9,150 nucleotides of DNA from an uncultured Collinsella sp. (GTDB taxonomy: Bacteria; Actinomycetota; Coriobacteriia; Coriobacteriales; Coriobacteriaceae): assembly GCA_900553345.1 (NCBI GenBank), contig USDE01000044.1, positions 1 through 9,150 on the forward strand, written 5' to 3'. The position numbers and the translations under genes were made by a program. Positions 1-6,734 of this stretch are shown piece after piece (the first letter of the stretch is position 1; every line of letters starts with the position of its first letter). The notes under the pieces were generated by a model. That model was not told the DNA's origin. It ran no database searches and saw nothing but the letters and a program-made list of their open reading frames with translations.

Positions 1-1003
1 ATGTACTGGAGAAAGAGAAAGAGATCAGCAAAGAGACTCTGTTCGAAGCGATCGAAAACTCTCTGCTCACAGCCTGCAAACAGCATTTCGGCAAAGCGGA
101 TAATGTAAAAGTGGAAATCGACCGGGATACCTGCGATTTTCTCTGCTATGCGGAGAAAGAGGTTGTTCCGACACAGGACGACGTGGAGGATGAATGTCTG
201 CAGATCGCTCTGGAGGATGCAAAGCAGATTTCCCACAGAGCGCAGGTTGGAGACATAATCCATGTGGAGATTAAGTCTAAAGAATTCGGCCGTATTGCAA
301 CACAGAATGCGAAAAATGTCATTCTGCAGAAGATCCGGGAAGAAGAGAGAAGCGTTGTATACAATCAGTATTTCGAAAAGGAAAAAGACGTCGTAACCGG
401 CGTTGTACAGCGTTATCTGGGCCGCAACATCAGCATCAACCTGGGCAAGGCGGACGCAATCTTAAACGAGAGTGAGCAGGTAAAGGGCGAAGTGTTCAAG
501 CCGACCGAGAGAATTAAGGTTTATATTCTTGAAGTAAAGAACACTCCCAAGGGACCTCGTATTTTAGTCAGCCGTACCCATCCGGAGCTTGTAAAACGTC
601 TGTTTGAAGAAGAAGTAACAGAAATCCGAACGTAGACGCAGTCGGCGCCTGTGTCGGTATGAACGGTTCCCGTGTCAATGCGATCGTAGATGAGCTGCGC
701 GGCGAAAAGATCGATATCGTAAACTGGGATGAAAACCCCGGCAACCTGATCCAGAACGCGCTGTCCCCTGCAAAGATCGTTGCAGTATTTGCAGATCCCG
801 ACGAGCGCACCGCAAAGGTAGTCGTACCGGATTATCAGCTGTCCCTGGCGATCGGCAAAGAAGGACAGAACGCACGTCTGGCAGCGCGTCTGACCGGTTA
901 CAAGATCGATATCAAGAGCGAGACACAGGCAAAGGATGCTCCTGGCTTCCGTTACGAGGATTATCTGGATGACGGATATGACGACGAGGAAGAAGAGTTC
1001 TAA
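1..1003 (+). pseudogene. nusA: Transcription factor NusA, 5'-partial and frameshifted
   Basis: NusA binds RNA polymerase and nascent RNA and governs pausing, termination and antitermination. The reading frame is already open at base 3 (VLEKEKEISKE), so only about ten N-terminal residues lie outside the window; the GTG at 111 is internal. An S1 domain lies at about 396-585 (from VVTGVVQRYLGR to ILVSRTHPELVK). At about 626 the frame changes: the first frame stops at 633-635, and the second resumes with [11 protein letters not shown] and runs to the stop at 1001-1003. The second part carries KH1 (GMNG loop), KH2 ([18 protein letters not shown]) and an acidic tail ([11 protein letters not shown]). 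Roughly 20-25 residues normally found between S1 and KH1 are missing. Protein sequence and codon use look clostridial, unlike everything downstream. The usual followers of nusA (ylxR, infB) are absent. An intact essential gene misread by assembly is as likely as a true pseudogene. Confidence 0.85.
621..632 (+). other. Deletion and frameshift point inside nusA
   Basis: The S1 side ends in frame as GAA ATC (621-626). The KH side starts as CCG AAC GTA (626-634), sharing the C at 626, and codes PNVDAVG. In intact NusA proteins of this type the residues between these points form the start of the KH1 domain. The loss is therefore some 70-odd bases and not a multiple of three, which puts a stop at 633-635. 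The exact size needs an intact relative for alignment. Confidence 0.75.
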
Positions 1004-1060
1004 TCCGCAGCACCTACTGACACGCCGTAAGGCGGCATAAGACCTTTGGGGGGTCACATT
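1004..1060. other. Junction between clostridial-type nusA and Coriobacterial-type PTS genes
   Basis: This 57-base gap separates two blocks with different codon use and different apparent taxonomic affinity. It holds a short perfect stem at 1023-1034 (CGCC-GTAA-GGCG, a GNRA-type tetraloop if transcribed) and a G-rich ribosome binding stretch at 1048-1053 serving the ATG at 1061. No insertion sequence end, direct repeat or tRNA is visible that would mark a natural insertion. The true boundary may lie anywhere within or close to this gap. Confidence 0.6.
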
Positions 1061-1543
1061 ATGATTCAGCTACTTCGCGTCGACCATCGCCTGCTTCATG
1101 GCCAGGTCGCAGTCTCTTGGGTTCAGGGCCTTGGCTCCAACTGCATCTTCTGCGTGGGCGATAAGGTCGCCAACGACCCGGTGTGGAGGACGACGCTCAA
1201 GATGGGCAAGCCTGCCGGCTGCAAGCTCGTCATCAAAGATATGGAGCATGCGATCGAAGCTATCAACTCGGGCGTGACTGACAAGTACAAGATGATCATC
1301 TGCGTTGCCACTATCGCTGAGGCAAAGCAGCTTGTTGAGGACTGCCCGCAGATTAAGTCGGTCAACCTGGGCAACACCAAGCCCAAGGACGAGAAGCGCC
1401 CCGATGCTCGTCAGGTCTCTCGTCAGATCTTCCTGACCGCAGCCGAGGAAGCCGATGTGCGCGAGATGCTGGATCGTGGCGTTGAGGTCGAGATTCGACC
1501 CCTGGCCGATGACCCCAAGGTTGACTGCGCCAGCGTGCTCTAG
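1061..1543 (+). CDS. PTS mannose/sorbose-family EIIB component (set 1)
   Basis: This 160-residue cytoplasmic subunit takes a phosphoryl group from EIIA on a histidine and passes it to the sugar entering through EIIC/EIID. The N-terminus MIQLLRVDHRLLHGQV carries the family signature, with His13 as the expected phosphorylated residue. SGVTDKYK and the late DARQVS segment are shared with the second EIIB in this window (from 6256), to which it is clearly paralogous; this copy has about four extra residues before DARQVS. The ATG at 1061 was chosen because a G-run precedes it at 1048-1053; the in-frame TTG at 1046 would lie on that site. EIIC and EIID follow. No EIIA gene precedes it, perhaps because the left flank belongs to another genome. 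The substrate cannot be read from sequence; by context it may be an Amadori product. Confidence 0.93.
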   Translation: MIQLLRVDHRLLHGQVAVSWVQGLGSNCIFCVGDKVANDPVWRTTLKMGKPAGCKLVIKDMEHAIEAINSGVTDKYKMIICVATIAEAKQLVEDCPQIKSVNLGNTKPKDEKRPDARQVSRQIFLTAAEEADVREMLDRGVEVEIRPLADDPKVDCASVL

Positions 1544-1554
1544 GCGTTTGAATT

Positions 1555-1574
1555 CGAAGAGTCTGAGCTCTTCG
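1555..1574 (+). other. Hairpin between EIIB and EIIC of set 1
   Basis: The arms CGAAGAG (1555-1561) and CTCTTCG (1568-1574) form a perfect 7-bp stem with a 6-base loop. No T-run follows, so it is not a classical terminator. It lies between the EIIB stop and the EIIC ribosome binding site (AGGAAAGGGGG, 1587-1597). RNA processing or stability control of the operon transcript is possible, but this is inference. Confidence 0.45.
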
Positions 1575-1601
1575 TAGTGTCCTATTAGGAAAGGGGGATG
1601 T

Positions 1602-2375
1602 ATGCTTACCCAAGCAATCCTCATCGGACTTATCGCCGCATTTGGTAAGTTCGACTGCCAGCTCGGTACGCTCTATGCGTTCCGCCCCATCGTCCTGTGC
1701 CCGCTCGTGGGTCTGGTGCTGGGGGACCTGCAGTCCGGCCTCGCGATCGGTGCGAGTCTGGAGCTGCTGTTCATGGGCTCGATCTCCATCGGCGCCTACC
1801 TGCCGCCTGATGAGACGATCGGCGGCGTGCTCGCCTGCGCCTTCGCTATCCAGCTGGGCCAGAGCACCGAGGCAGCCATCGCGCTTGCCATGCCCATCGC
1901 CACGCTGTGCCTTGCCATCAAGAACATCCTCAACGCCGCCCTGCCGATCCTGGTTGACCGCGCTGATGTCTTCTCCGGCCAGGGCAACCTTAAGGGTGTC
2001 TATGCGATGCACTTCCTGATCGGTTTAACCGGCATCATCATGGCGTTCCTGCTGTGCTCGCTGTCGTTCTATCTGGGTGCTGACGCTATCCAGGGCGTGC
2101 TCGACTTTATCCCCGACTTTGTTCTTGCTGGCTTTGGCGTTGCCGCCAACATCCTGCCGGCCATGGGCTTCGCCATGCTCGGCCGCCTGGTGCTCACCAA
2201 GCAGCTCGTGCCCTTCTACTTCCTGGGCTTCCTGCTGTGCTCCTACGCCAACGTGCCCGTCCTGGGCGTCGCCCTGATCGCCATCATCATCGGCATCGAC
2301 AAGTTCGACCTGCTCGGCCTGGGCGGAGCCCAGCCCCAGCTCTCCGCGGAAGGGGATGAGGACGATGACTTCTAG
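1602..2375 (+). CDS. PTS mannose/sorbose-family EIIC component (set 1)
   Basis: This 257-residue integral membrane protein forms the sugar channel together with EIID. Family motifs are GASLELLFMG (residues 50-59) and GAYLPPD (64-70), followed by long hydrophobic segments to about residue 235 and an acidic tail ending DDDF. The length is normal for the family. The start ATG at 1602 has a strong purine-rich site (AGGAAAGGGGG) a few bases upstream; the ATG at 1598 is out of frame. Its 3' end overlaps the EIID start by 11 bases, suggesting coupled translation. The two family motifs fall at exactly the same residue numbers in the second EIIC (from 6735). Codon use shifts to almost only G or C at third positions in the last third of the gene. 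Confidence 0.93.
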   Translation: MLTQAILIGLIAAFGKFDCQLGTLYAFRPIVLCPLVGLVLGDLQSGLAIGASLELLFMGSISIGAYLPPDETIGGVLACAFAIQLGQSTEAAIALAMPIATLCLAIKNILNAALPILVDRADVFSGQGNLKGVYAMHFLIGLTGIIMAFLLCSLSFYLGADAIQGVLDFIPDFVLAGFGVAANILPAMGFAMLGRLVLTKQLVPFYFLGFLLCSYANVPVLGVALIAIIIGIDKFDLLGLGGAQPQLSAEGDEDDDF

Positions 2376-3189
2376 TCCCGAGAACAAGATCACGCGCTCC
2401 GACCTCGTCAAGAGCGCCGTCAACGTCGGCGCCCTGGGCATGGAGTTCTCCTGGACCTACTACAAGCAGATGAACATCGCCTTCTGCCTGATGGTCGCCA
2501 ACATGCTCAAGAAGATCTACGCCGGCCGCCCCGACGACTACGCCGAGGCCCTGCACCGCCACTGCGCGTTCTTCAACATCACCGTCCAGTTCGCCCCGTT
2601 CGTCGGCGGCATCGCGATGGCCATGGAGGAGAAGGTCGCCCGCGGCGAGATCGAGCCCGAGAGCGTCAACGACGTCAAGGCCGCCCTCATGGGCCCGCTG
2701 TCCGGCATCGGCGACTCCATCTTCCTGTCGACGCTGCGCGTGGTCGCCGCCGCGGTGGGCATCAGCCTGTGCCAGGCCGGCAACCCCTTCGGCCCCATCG
2801 CCTTCCTGCTCATCTACAACGTCCCCGGCTTCGCGCTGCGCGTCTGGGGCGCCGTCAAGGGCTACGAGCTGGGCGTGGGCTTCCTGGACGAGGCCCAGAG
2901 GACCGGCCTCATGCAGAAGATCATGACCTGCGTGGGAATCGTGGGCGTCATGGTCGTGGGCGCCATGTGCAAGGACATGTTCTGGGCCAGCATCCCGGTG
3001 GCCATCGGCTCGGGCGAGGACGCCCAGACCCTCCAGGACATCCTGGACGGCATCATGCCCGGCATGCTCGGCATGATCGCCTTCTGGCTGTACTACTGGC
3101 TGCTGTCCAAGAAGATCAACCCCATGGTGCTGATCGTGGCCACCATGGTCGTGGGCATCATCGGCGCGTTCTTCGGCGTGCTGGCGTAA
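2365..3189 (+). CDS. PTS mannose/sorbose-family EIID component (set 1)
   Basis: This 274-residue membrane subunit is found only in mannose-family PTS permeases, where it completes the transport unit with EIIC. The signature LMGPLSGIGD is at residues 108-117, and hydrophobic helices fill the C-terminal half (INPMVLIVATMVVGIIGAFFGVL at the end). An upstream in-frame ATG exists at 2356, but the AGGGG site (2351-2355) abuts it, while the ATG at 2365 has about nine bases of spacing. The later start also gives the same 11-base overlap with EIIC as in set 2. Third codon positions are almost all G or C, well beyond the neighbouring MFS gene. A terminator-like hairpin follows the stop. Confidence 0.93.
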   Translation: MTSSPENKITRSDLVKSAVNVGALGMEFSWTYYKQMNIAFCLMVANMLKKIYAGRPDDYAEALHRHCAFFNITVQFAPFVGGIAMAMEEKVARGEIEPESVNDVKAALMGPLSGIGDSIFLSTLRVVAAAVGISLCQAGNPFGPIAFLLIYNVPGFALRVWGAVKGYELGVGFLDEAQRTGLMQKIMTCVGIVGVMVVGAMCKDMFWASIPVAIGSGEDAQTLQDILDGIMPGMLGMIAFWLYYWLLSKKINPMVLIVATMVVGIIGAFFGVLA

Positions 3190-3223
3190 GGGCCCGGCTG
3201 CATAGATTTTCGTTGCAACCTGG

Positions 3224-3263
3224 AAAGGGGATGGAGCAGGCCTATGCCCTCCATCCCCTTTTT
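3224..3263 (+). terminator. Rho-independent terminator after EIID (set 1)
   Basis: The arms AAAGGGGATGGAG (3224-3236) and CTCCATCCCCTTT (3249-3261) are perfectly complementary over 13 bp. Inside them a GGC-CTAT-GCC mini-stem (3239-3248) extends the hairpin. A T-run (3259-3263) follows directly. Only 17 bases separate it from the start codon of the MFS gene, and its T-run lies 4 bases before that gene's Shine-Dalgarno site. Confidence 0.88.
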
Positions 3264-3280
3264 GTATAGAAGGAGTTCGT

Positions 3281-4495
3281 ATGTTCGCGAAGGATCGCGA
3301 AGCAATGCGCCTGACGTCGGCAGAGGTCAGGCTGATTCTTGTTGAGTCCCTGCAGTGGTGCGCCAACAACGCGGTCTACTTTTTGGGGCTTATCGGTGCG
3401 GCCACGTATGATCTGGCCGGCACGGCCTTTTTGGTTGCCGCCATTACGCTCGTGCGCAATCTTATGACGTCGGTGGGCAATATGGTGTCGGGCTCGGTCA
3501 TCGATCGCTTTGGACCGCGCCGGACGTCGTTTGTGACGTGCGTGATTACGGCAGTGCTATCGCTTGGCGTGGGGTTAGCGCCGTTGTCTGTCCCCGGGCT
3601 TGTGTTTGCCGCGTGCGTCTTGGGACTTGCGGGCGGCTTTATCAACACCTGCACGCATGCGTTTCCGGGATACCTGGAGTCGACCACCGAGGGTCGTACC
3701 CGCGTGAACGGCCTCATGGTGTTCTACAGCAATATCGCCTATACCGCTGGCCCGCTGCTCGGCGGTGCCATCGTGAGCTGTTTTGCCACGCAATCGGTCT
3801 ACCTGCTCATGGCGGGCATGATGGGTGTGGCGGCCGTGCTCTCCTTGGGCTGTCACGAGTGTGTTGCTCCCGCAAAAGGGGAGAAGCCGAAGGGCGGTAT
3901 TCTGGGCGGCATGGCCGAGGGTGCGCGACTTACGTTTCGCGACCACGACTTGCGCCTCATCTTTATCTCGGGCTTTTTGGGTTTCTTTGCGTTTGGCGCG
4001 TTCGATTCGCTGGAGTCGTTGTTCTACCGTGATGTACTCAACGTGGATATCGTCTGGCTGGGCTGGTTGTCCTCGGTCGTGGGCCTCACTTCCTCGGTGG
4101 GTGCGTTCATCCTGACCAAGCTTTCTGCTCGCCATGTCAACCTGCGATTGCTGCTCGGCGCGCTCATGGCCGTGGGCATTGGGTCCATGGTGTACGTGGG
4201 CACCGATATGCTGGGGGTCGCGATTATCGGTCAGGCGATTAACGGTCTGGCCTGGGGGTTCCTGGAGCCGCTGCAGATGATCTTGATTCAGGAGCGTGCC
4301 GACATCAAATACCTGGGGCGCATTACCGGCTTTGTGCGTTTTGGCCTGATGAGCGCCGGCGTGGTGCCGCTGCTGGCGGCTCCGTTTTTGGCGGAGGCTT
4401 TGGGCGTCCAGACGGTACTGTTTGGAGCATCGACCATTATTGCGCTGGTAGGAACGCTGTTCTTTGTCACACAAGGGAGACGCCGGGGGCGTTAG
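3281..4495 (+). CDS. MFS transporter, 12 predicted transmembrane helices
   Basis: This is a 404-residue major facilitator superfamily protein of typical length. About twelve hydrophobic segments are visible, with a polar central loop (PAKGEKPKGG, near residue 205) between the two halves. The motif GSVIDRFGPRR (71-81) is the loop 2-3 motif A of the superfamily. The start ATG has a textbook site, AGAAGGAG (3268-3275), five bases upstream. The gene lies between a terminator and the control region of the deglycase, so it may be its own unit or depend on readthrough. Its third codon positions contain many more T residues than those of EIID before it or the deglycase after it. The substrate is unknown. 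Export of the amine freed by the deglycase, or an unrelated drug efflux role, are both possible guesses. Confidence 0.9.
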   Translation: MFAKDREAMRLTSAEVRLILVESLQWCANNAVYFLGLIGAATYDLAGTAFLVAAITLVRNLMTSVGNMVSGSVIDRFGPRRTSFVTCVITAVLSLGVGLAPLSVPGLVFAACVLGLAGGFINTCTHAFPGYLESTTEGRTRVNGLMVFYSNIAYTAGPLLGGAIVSCFATQSVYLLMAGMMGVAAVLSLGCHECVAPAKGEKPKGGILGGMAEGARLTFRDHDLRLIFISGFLGFFAFGAFDSLESLFYRDVLNVDIVWLGWLSSVVGLTSSVGAFILTKLSARHVNLRLLLGALMAVGIGSMVYVGTDMLGVAIIGQAINGLAWGFLEPLQMILIQERADIKYLGRITGFVRFGLMSAGVVPLLAAPFLAEALGVQTVLFGASTIIALVGTLFFVTQGRRRGR

Positions 4496-4500
4496 CTATA

Positions 4501-4520
4501 TATCAAATTATAATTTGATA
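4501..4520. promoter_or_regulatory. Perfect 20-bp palindrome, probable repressor operator
   Basis: TATCAAATTATAATTTGATA is perfectly self-complementary. It starts five bases after the MFS stop, in an AT-rich island within a G+C-rich region. It is followed by CCACTC and not by T residues, so it is a poor terminator. Its right arm read on the minus strand gives TGGTATCAAA, matching two further copies of this half-site downstream. A dimeric regulator, for example of the GntR family that often controls such loci, is a reasonable but unproven binder. No regulator gene is in the window. Confidence 0.6.
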
Positions 4521-4573
4521 CCACTCACCAGAGAATTTCGACCGTTCACCGAGGATTGGAACAGATTGAAAAG

Positions 4574-4585
4574 TGGTATTAAAAA
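4574..4585 (+). promoter_or_regulatory. Half-site repeat TGGTATTAAAAA upstream of the deglycase
   Basis: This is the first + strand copy of the TGGTATYRAAAA motif and lies just before the likely -10 box. With flanking bases (4573-4588) it forms an imperfect palindrome of pattern GTG.T.TTAA.A.CAC. It shares TGGTAT and the following A-rich run with the copy at 4609-4620 and with the minus-strand copy formed by the palindrome at 4501-4520. Confidence 0.45.
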
Positions 4586-4608
4586 CACGTTGGGTGTATG
4601 TCTATAAT
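4579..4608 (+). promoter_or_regulatory. Probable promoter of the deglycase operon
   Basis: A consensus -10 box, TATAAT, lies at 4603-4608. Only a weak -35 candidate is present, TTAAAA at 4579-4584 with an 18-base spacer. Initiation would fall near 4615, giving a leader of about 50 bases before the ATG at 4666. The poor -35 box may mean that an activator is needed or that the promoter is weak. Confidence 0.55.
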
Positions 4609-4620
4609 TGGTATCGAAAA
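4609..4620 (+). promoter_or_regulatory. Half-site repeat TGGTATCGAAAA over the probable transcription start
   Basis: This is the second + strand copy, exactly 35 bases after the first. It begins directly after the TATAAT box, so it covers the expected transcription start. A protein bound here would block initiation, which fits a repressor lifted by substrate. This is inferred from position only. Confidence 0.45.
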
Positions 4621-4665
4621 GAAACGCGATGTATAGATTCTCGTGCTGGACAGAAAGGAAAAGCC

Positions 4666-5727
4666 ATGAAGGAAACCGAGAAGATCGAGATCATGCACTT
4701 TAGCCAGGAGGGCTACGTCGAGGACGGCAAGAACGTCTATGAGACCGGCAAGAAGATGACCGCGCTCGCCGACAAGGTCGCCGACGAGGGCTACGACGCC
4801 GTGTTCCTGATGGGCGTCGGCGGCACCTGGGACGAGCTCATGCAGCTCGAGTACCTCATGAACAAGTTCGGCGACCGCGACCTCGAGGTCTACCTGATCC
4901 ACGCCGCCGAGTGGAACGTCTCCGGCCACAAGCGCATGACCGACAAGTCCGTCGTGCTCACCGCCTCCGAGTCCGGCACCACCCCCGAGGTCCTCGAGGC
5001 CGTCAAGAAGATGAAGGAAAAGGGCATTCGTGTCTACGCCATGACCAAGCCCGAGGGCCCCATCGGCCAGGCTGTGGGCGCCGAGAATTGCGTCAAGATG
5101 GCTTCCGATCATGGTAACGGCGGCTGCGAGATGGGCTACTACCTCGCCGACTGCTTCGGCCTGCGCCTGCTCAACCGCCGCGGCTGCTTCCCGCAGTTCG
5201 ATAAGTTCATCGAGCAGACCAAGGATGTTTGGACCCACCTGGTCGACATCCGCAAGAGCTTCGAGCCGCGCGCCGAGGAGCTCGCCAAGAAGTACGCCCT
5301 CGCGCCCTACACCATGTTCATCGGCTCCGGCGCCCTGTGGGGCGAGACCATCCTGTTCTCGATGTGCATCCTGGAGGAGATGCAGTGGAAGCGCACCCGC
5401 TACATCACCTCGGCCGACTTCTTCCACGGCACCCTCGAGCTCGTGGAGCCCGGCGTGCCCGTGTTCCTGTTCATGGGCGAGGACGAGAACCGCAAGCTCG
5501 ACGAGCGCGTCCGCGCGTTCCTGACCCGCGGCGTGACCGGCGACACCGATATCAACATCATCGACACCGCCGAGTTCGCGATCCCCGGCCTTGACGACGA
5601 GTTCCGCGTCATCGTATCTCCGTGGATCCTCTCCTCGCTGATCACCGATCGCCTTGCCGCTTACTACGAGACGGTCACCAAGCACAACCTCAACTACCGT
5701 CGTTACTATCACCAGTTCGACTACTAA
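4666..5727 (+). CDS. frlB: SIS-domain fructosamine 6-phosphate deglycase, FrlB/GfrF-like
   Basis: Enzymes of this family split phosphorylated Amadori products such as fructoselysine 6-phosphate into glucose 6-phosphate and the free amine in the cytoplasm. The 353-residue protein has two SIS domains. The first carries MGVGGTW (49-55) and ASESGTTPE (100-108); the second starts near YTMFIGSGALWGE (215-227). The segment FFHGTLELVEPGVP (252-265) and the RRYY stretch near the C-terminus closely match my memory of E. coli FrlB. Glu238 and His254 are 16 residues apart, the spacing I recall for the catalytic Glu and His of the related deglycase FraB. The ATG at 4666 follows AAAGGA; a GTG at 4573 is in frame but lies upstream of the -10 box. 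Codon use is strongly G/C-ending, consistent with high expression. A fructoselysine, glucoselysine or other fructosamine substrate cannot be told apart. Confidence 0.85.
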   Translation: MKETEKIEIMHFSQEGYVEDGKNVYETGKKMTALADKVADEGYDAVFLMGVGGTWDELMQLEYLMNKFGDRDLEVYLIHAAEWNVSGHKRMTDKSVVLTASESGTTPEVLEAVKKMKEKGIRVYAMTKPEGPIGQAVGAENCVKMASDHGNGGCEMGYYLADCFGLRLLNRRGCFPQFDKFIEQTKDVWTHLVDIRKSFEPRAEELAKKYALAPYTMFIGSGALWGETILFSMCILEEMQWKRTRYITSADFFHGTLELVEPGVPVFLFMGEDENRKLDERVRAFLTRGVTGDTDINIIDTAEFAIPGLDDEFRVIVSPWILSSLITDRLAAYYETVTKHNLNYRRYYHQFDY

Positions 5728-5762
5728 TCGGTGACAAATAAGCTACTGATCAAGAAGCACCC

Positions 5763-5791
5763 TGCCCGGGCGCATGCGTCCGGGCATTTTT
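5763..5791 (+). terminator. Rho-independent terminator between the deglycase and EIIA
   Basis: TGCCCGGG (5763-5770) pairs with TCCGGGCA (5779-5786), including one G-U pair, and the enclosed CGCATGCG can extend the stem. TTTTT follows (5787-5791). Only 30 bases remain before the EIIA start codon, with no visible promoter among them. The hairpin may therefore be leaky and set a lower PTS level relative to the deglycase, or protect the upstream message. Confidence 0.8.
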
Positions 5792-5821
5792 ATGCCGAAA
5801 TTCGCAAGAAAGGGGAATCGA

Positions 5822-6238
5822 ATGAGGCAGTTTATCGTTGCATCCCATGCCCATTTTGCGTCTGGAATCGTCGAGAGCATTGGGCTGCTTTCCGGCGAGC
5901 GCGAAAACGTCCATGCGCTCTCTATGTATGTCGACGGAAACGAGGACCTGACCAAGGAGGCCGCAGCGATTCTGGACGGCTTTGCCGCGGACGATGAGGT
6001 CGTTGTTTGCACCGACCTCTTTGGCGGCAGTGTCAACAACGAGTTCACCAAGATCGTCCAGACGCGTCCCAACACGCACCTCGTGACCAATATGAACCTG
6101 CCGCTCCTTATTCAGCTGCTGTTCGTGCCCGAATCCACCCCGATCGATGAGGCCATTCGCCAGATCGTCGAGGCGGACGACACCAAGGTCAAGTACGTCA
6201 ACGACCTGCTGGGGCAGGCCGAACTCGATGAGTTTTAA
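5822..6238 (+). CDS. PTS mannose-family EIIA component (set 2)
   Basis: This 138-residue cytoplasmic protein accepts phosphate from HPr and hands it to EIIB. His9 in FIVASHAHFASG sits where the phosphorylated histidine of the family is found; it is followed by Ala where Gly is common, and a second histidine lies at position 11. CTDLFGGSVNN (63-73) matches the conserved Asp and Gly-Gly-Ser region of ManX-type EIIA. The start ATG at 5822 has AAAGGGG a few bases upstream; in-frame codons further back would lie on the terminator. The gene opens a compact EIIA-EIIB-EIIC-EIID run. As the only EIIA in the window it may also serve the EIIB of set 1. The C-terminus LDEF resembles the ends of both EIIC proteins. 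Confidence 0.93.
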   Translation: MRQFIVASHAHFASGIVESIGLLSGERENVHALSMYVDGNEDLTKEAAAILDGFAADDEVVVCTDLFGGSVNNEFTKIVQTRPNTHLVTNMNLPLLIQLLFVPESTPIDEAIRQIVEADDTKVKYVNDLLGQAELDEF

Positions 6239-6255
6239 CCACTAGGGAGCACATC

Positions 6256-6726
6256 ATGATTCAGATGATTCGTGTAGATTATCGACTGCTTCACGGCCAG
6301 GTTGCCGTTAGCTGGACCTCGGCTCTGGGTGCCGACTGCATCCTGCTGGTGAGCGACACGGTCCTCAATGACAAGCTTCGTCTGCAGGCCCTGTCCCTTG
6401 CAAAGCCGGAGGGCTGCAAGGTCGTTGTTAAAAACACCGAGGACGCCGTCAAGGCGCTCCAGAGCGGTGTGACCGACAAGTACAAGCTCTTCGTGGTTTG
6501 CGAGACGATCCAGCAGGCCGGTGCCGTCGCCAAGGCGATGGGGATCAAGAAGATCAACCTCGGCAATGTTGCCTTTAGCGAGGACGCCCGCCAGGTCTCG
6601 ACCAGCGTATTTCTCACGCCCGAAAACGAGGCATACGTCAAAGAGCTGCTCGGCGAGGGCTATGAGCTGTTCATTCAGATGATTCCGGCAGATGCGAAGA
6701 CTGACGCCGCGAAGGTCATCGGTTAG
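6256..6726 (+). CDS. PTS mannose/sorbose-family EIIB component (set 2)
   Basis: This 156-residue phosphocarrier has the N-terminus MIQMIRVDYRLLHGQV, with His13 the expected phosphorylation site. It is paralogous to the EIIB at 1061 through the whole length: RLLHGQVAVSW, SGVTDKYK, a NLGN segment and DARQVS are shared, while the centre differs. The start ATG follows AGGGAG with normal spacing and lies 17 bases after the EIIA stop. The EIIC start follows its own stop after only 8 bases. The two EIIB copies have diverged enough that separate substrates or partner proteins are plausible. Confidence 0.94.
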   Translation: MIQMIRVDYRLLHGQVAVSWTSALGADCILLVSDTVLNDKLRLQALSLAKPEGCKVVVKNTEDAVKALQSGVTDKYKLFVVCETIQQAGAVAKAMGIKKINLGNVAFSEDARQVSTSVFLTPENEAYVKELLGEGYELFIQMIPADAKTDAAKVIG

Positions 6727-6734
6727 GGGCCATC

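Noticed and set aside
1023..1034. Short CGCC-GTAA-GGCG stem as a nusA terminator
   Set aside because: It has only four base pairs and no T-run; it is reported merely as content of the junction.
2287..3369. Long minus-strand open frame opposite EIID (set 1)
   Set aside because: It mirrors a G+C-rich coding gene; its product is His/Asp/Gly-rich low complexity with no family resemblance, and the + strand EIID is certain.
3575..4474. Minus-strand open frame opposite the MFS gene
   Set aside because: It is polar and low in complexity, without recognisable motifs or a convincing ribosome binding site.
4501..4520. Palindrome as a terminator of the MFS gene
   Set aside because: The stem is AT-only apart from one pair in each arm, the spacer is two bases, and no T-run follows.
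4573..4665. GTG start for the deglycase at 4573
   Set aside because: It would place the start codon upstream of the TATAAT box and add an unrelated 31-residue leader; the ATG at 4666 has a proper ribosome binding site.
4579..5712. Long minus-strand open frame opposite the deglycase
   Set aside because: It is a composition artefact of codons ending in G or C; the product is repetitive Leu/Glu/Val/His text and the + strand protein has clear SIS motifs.
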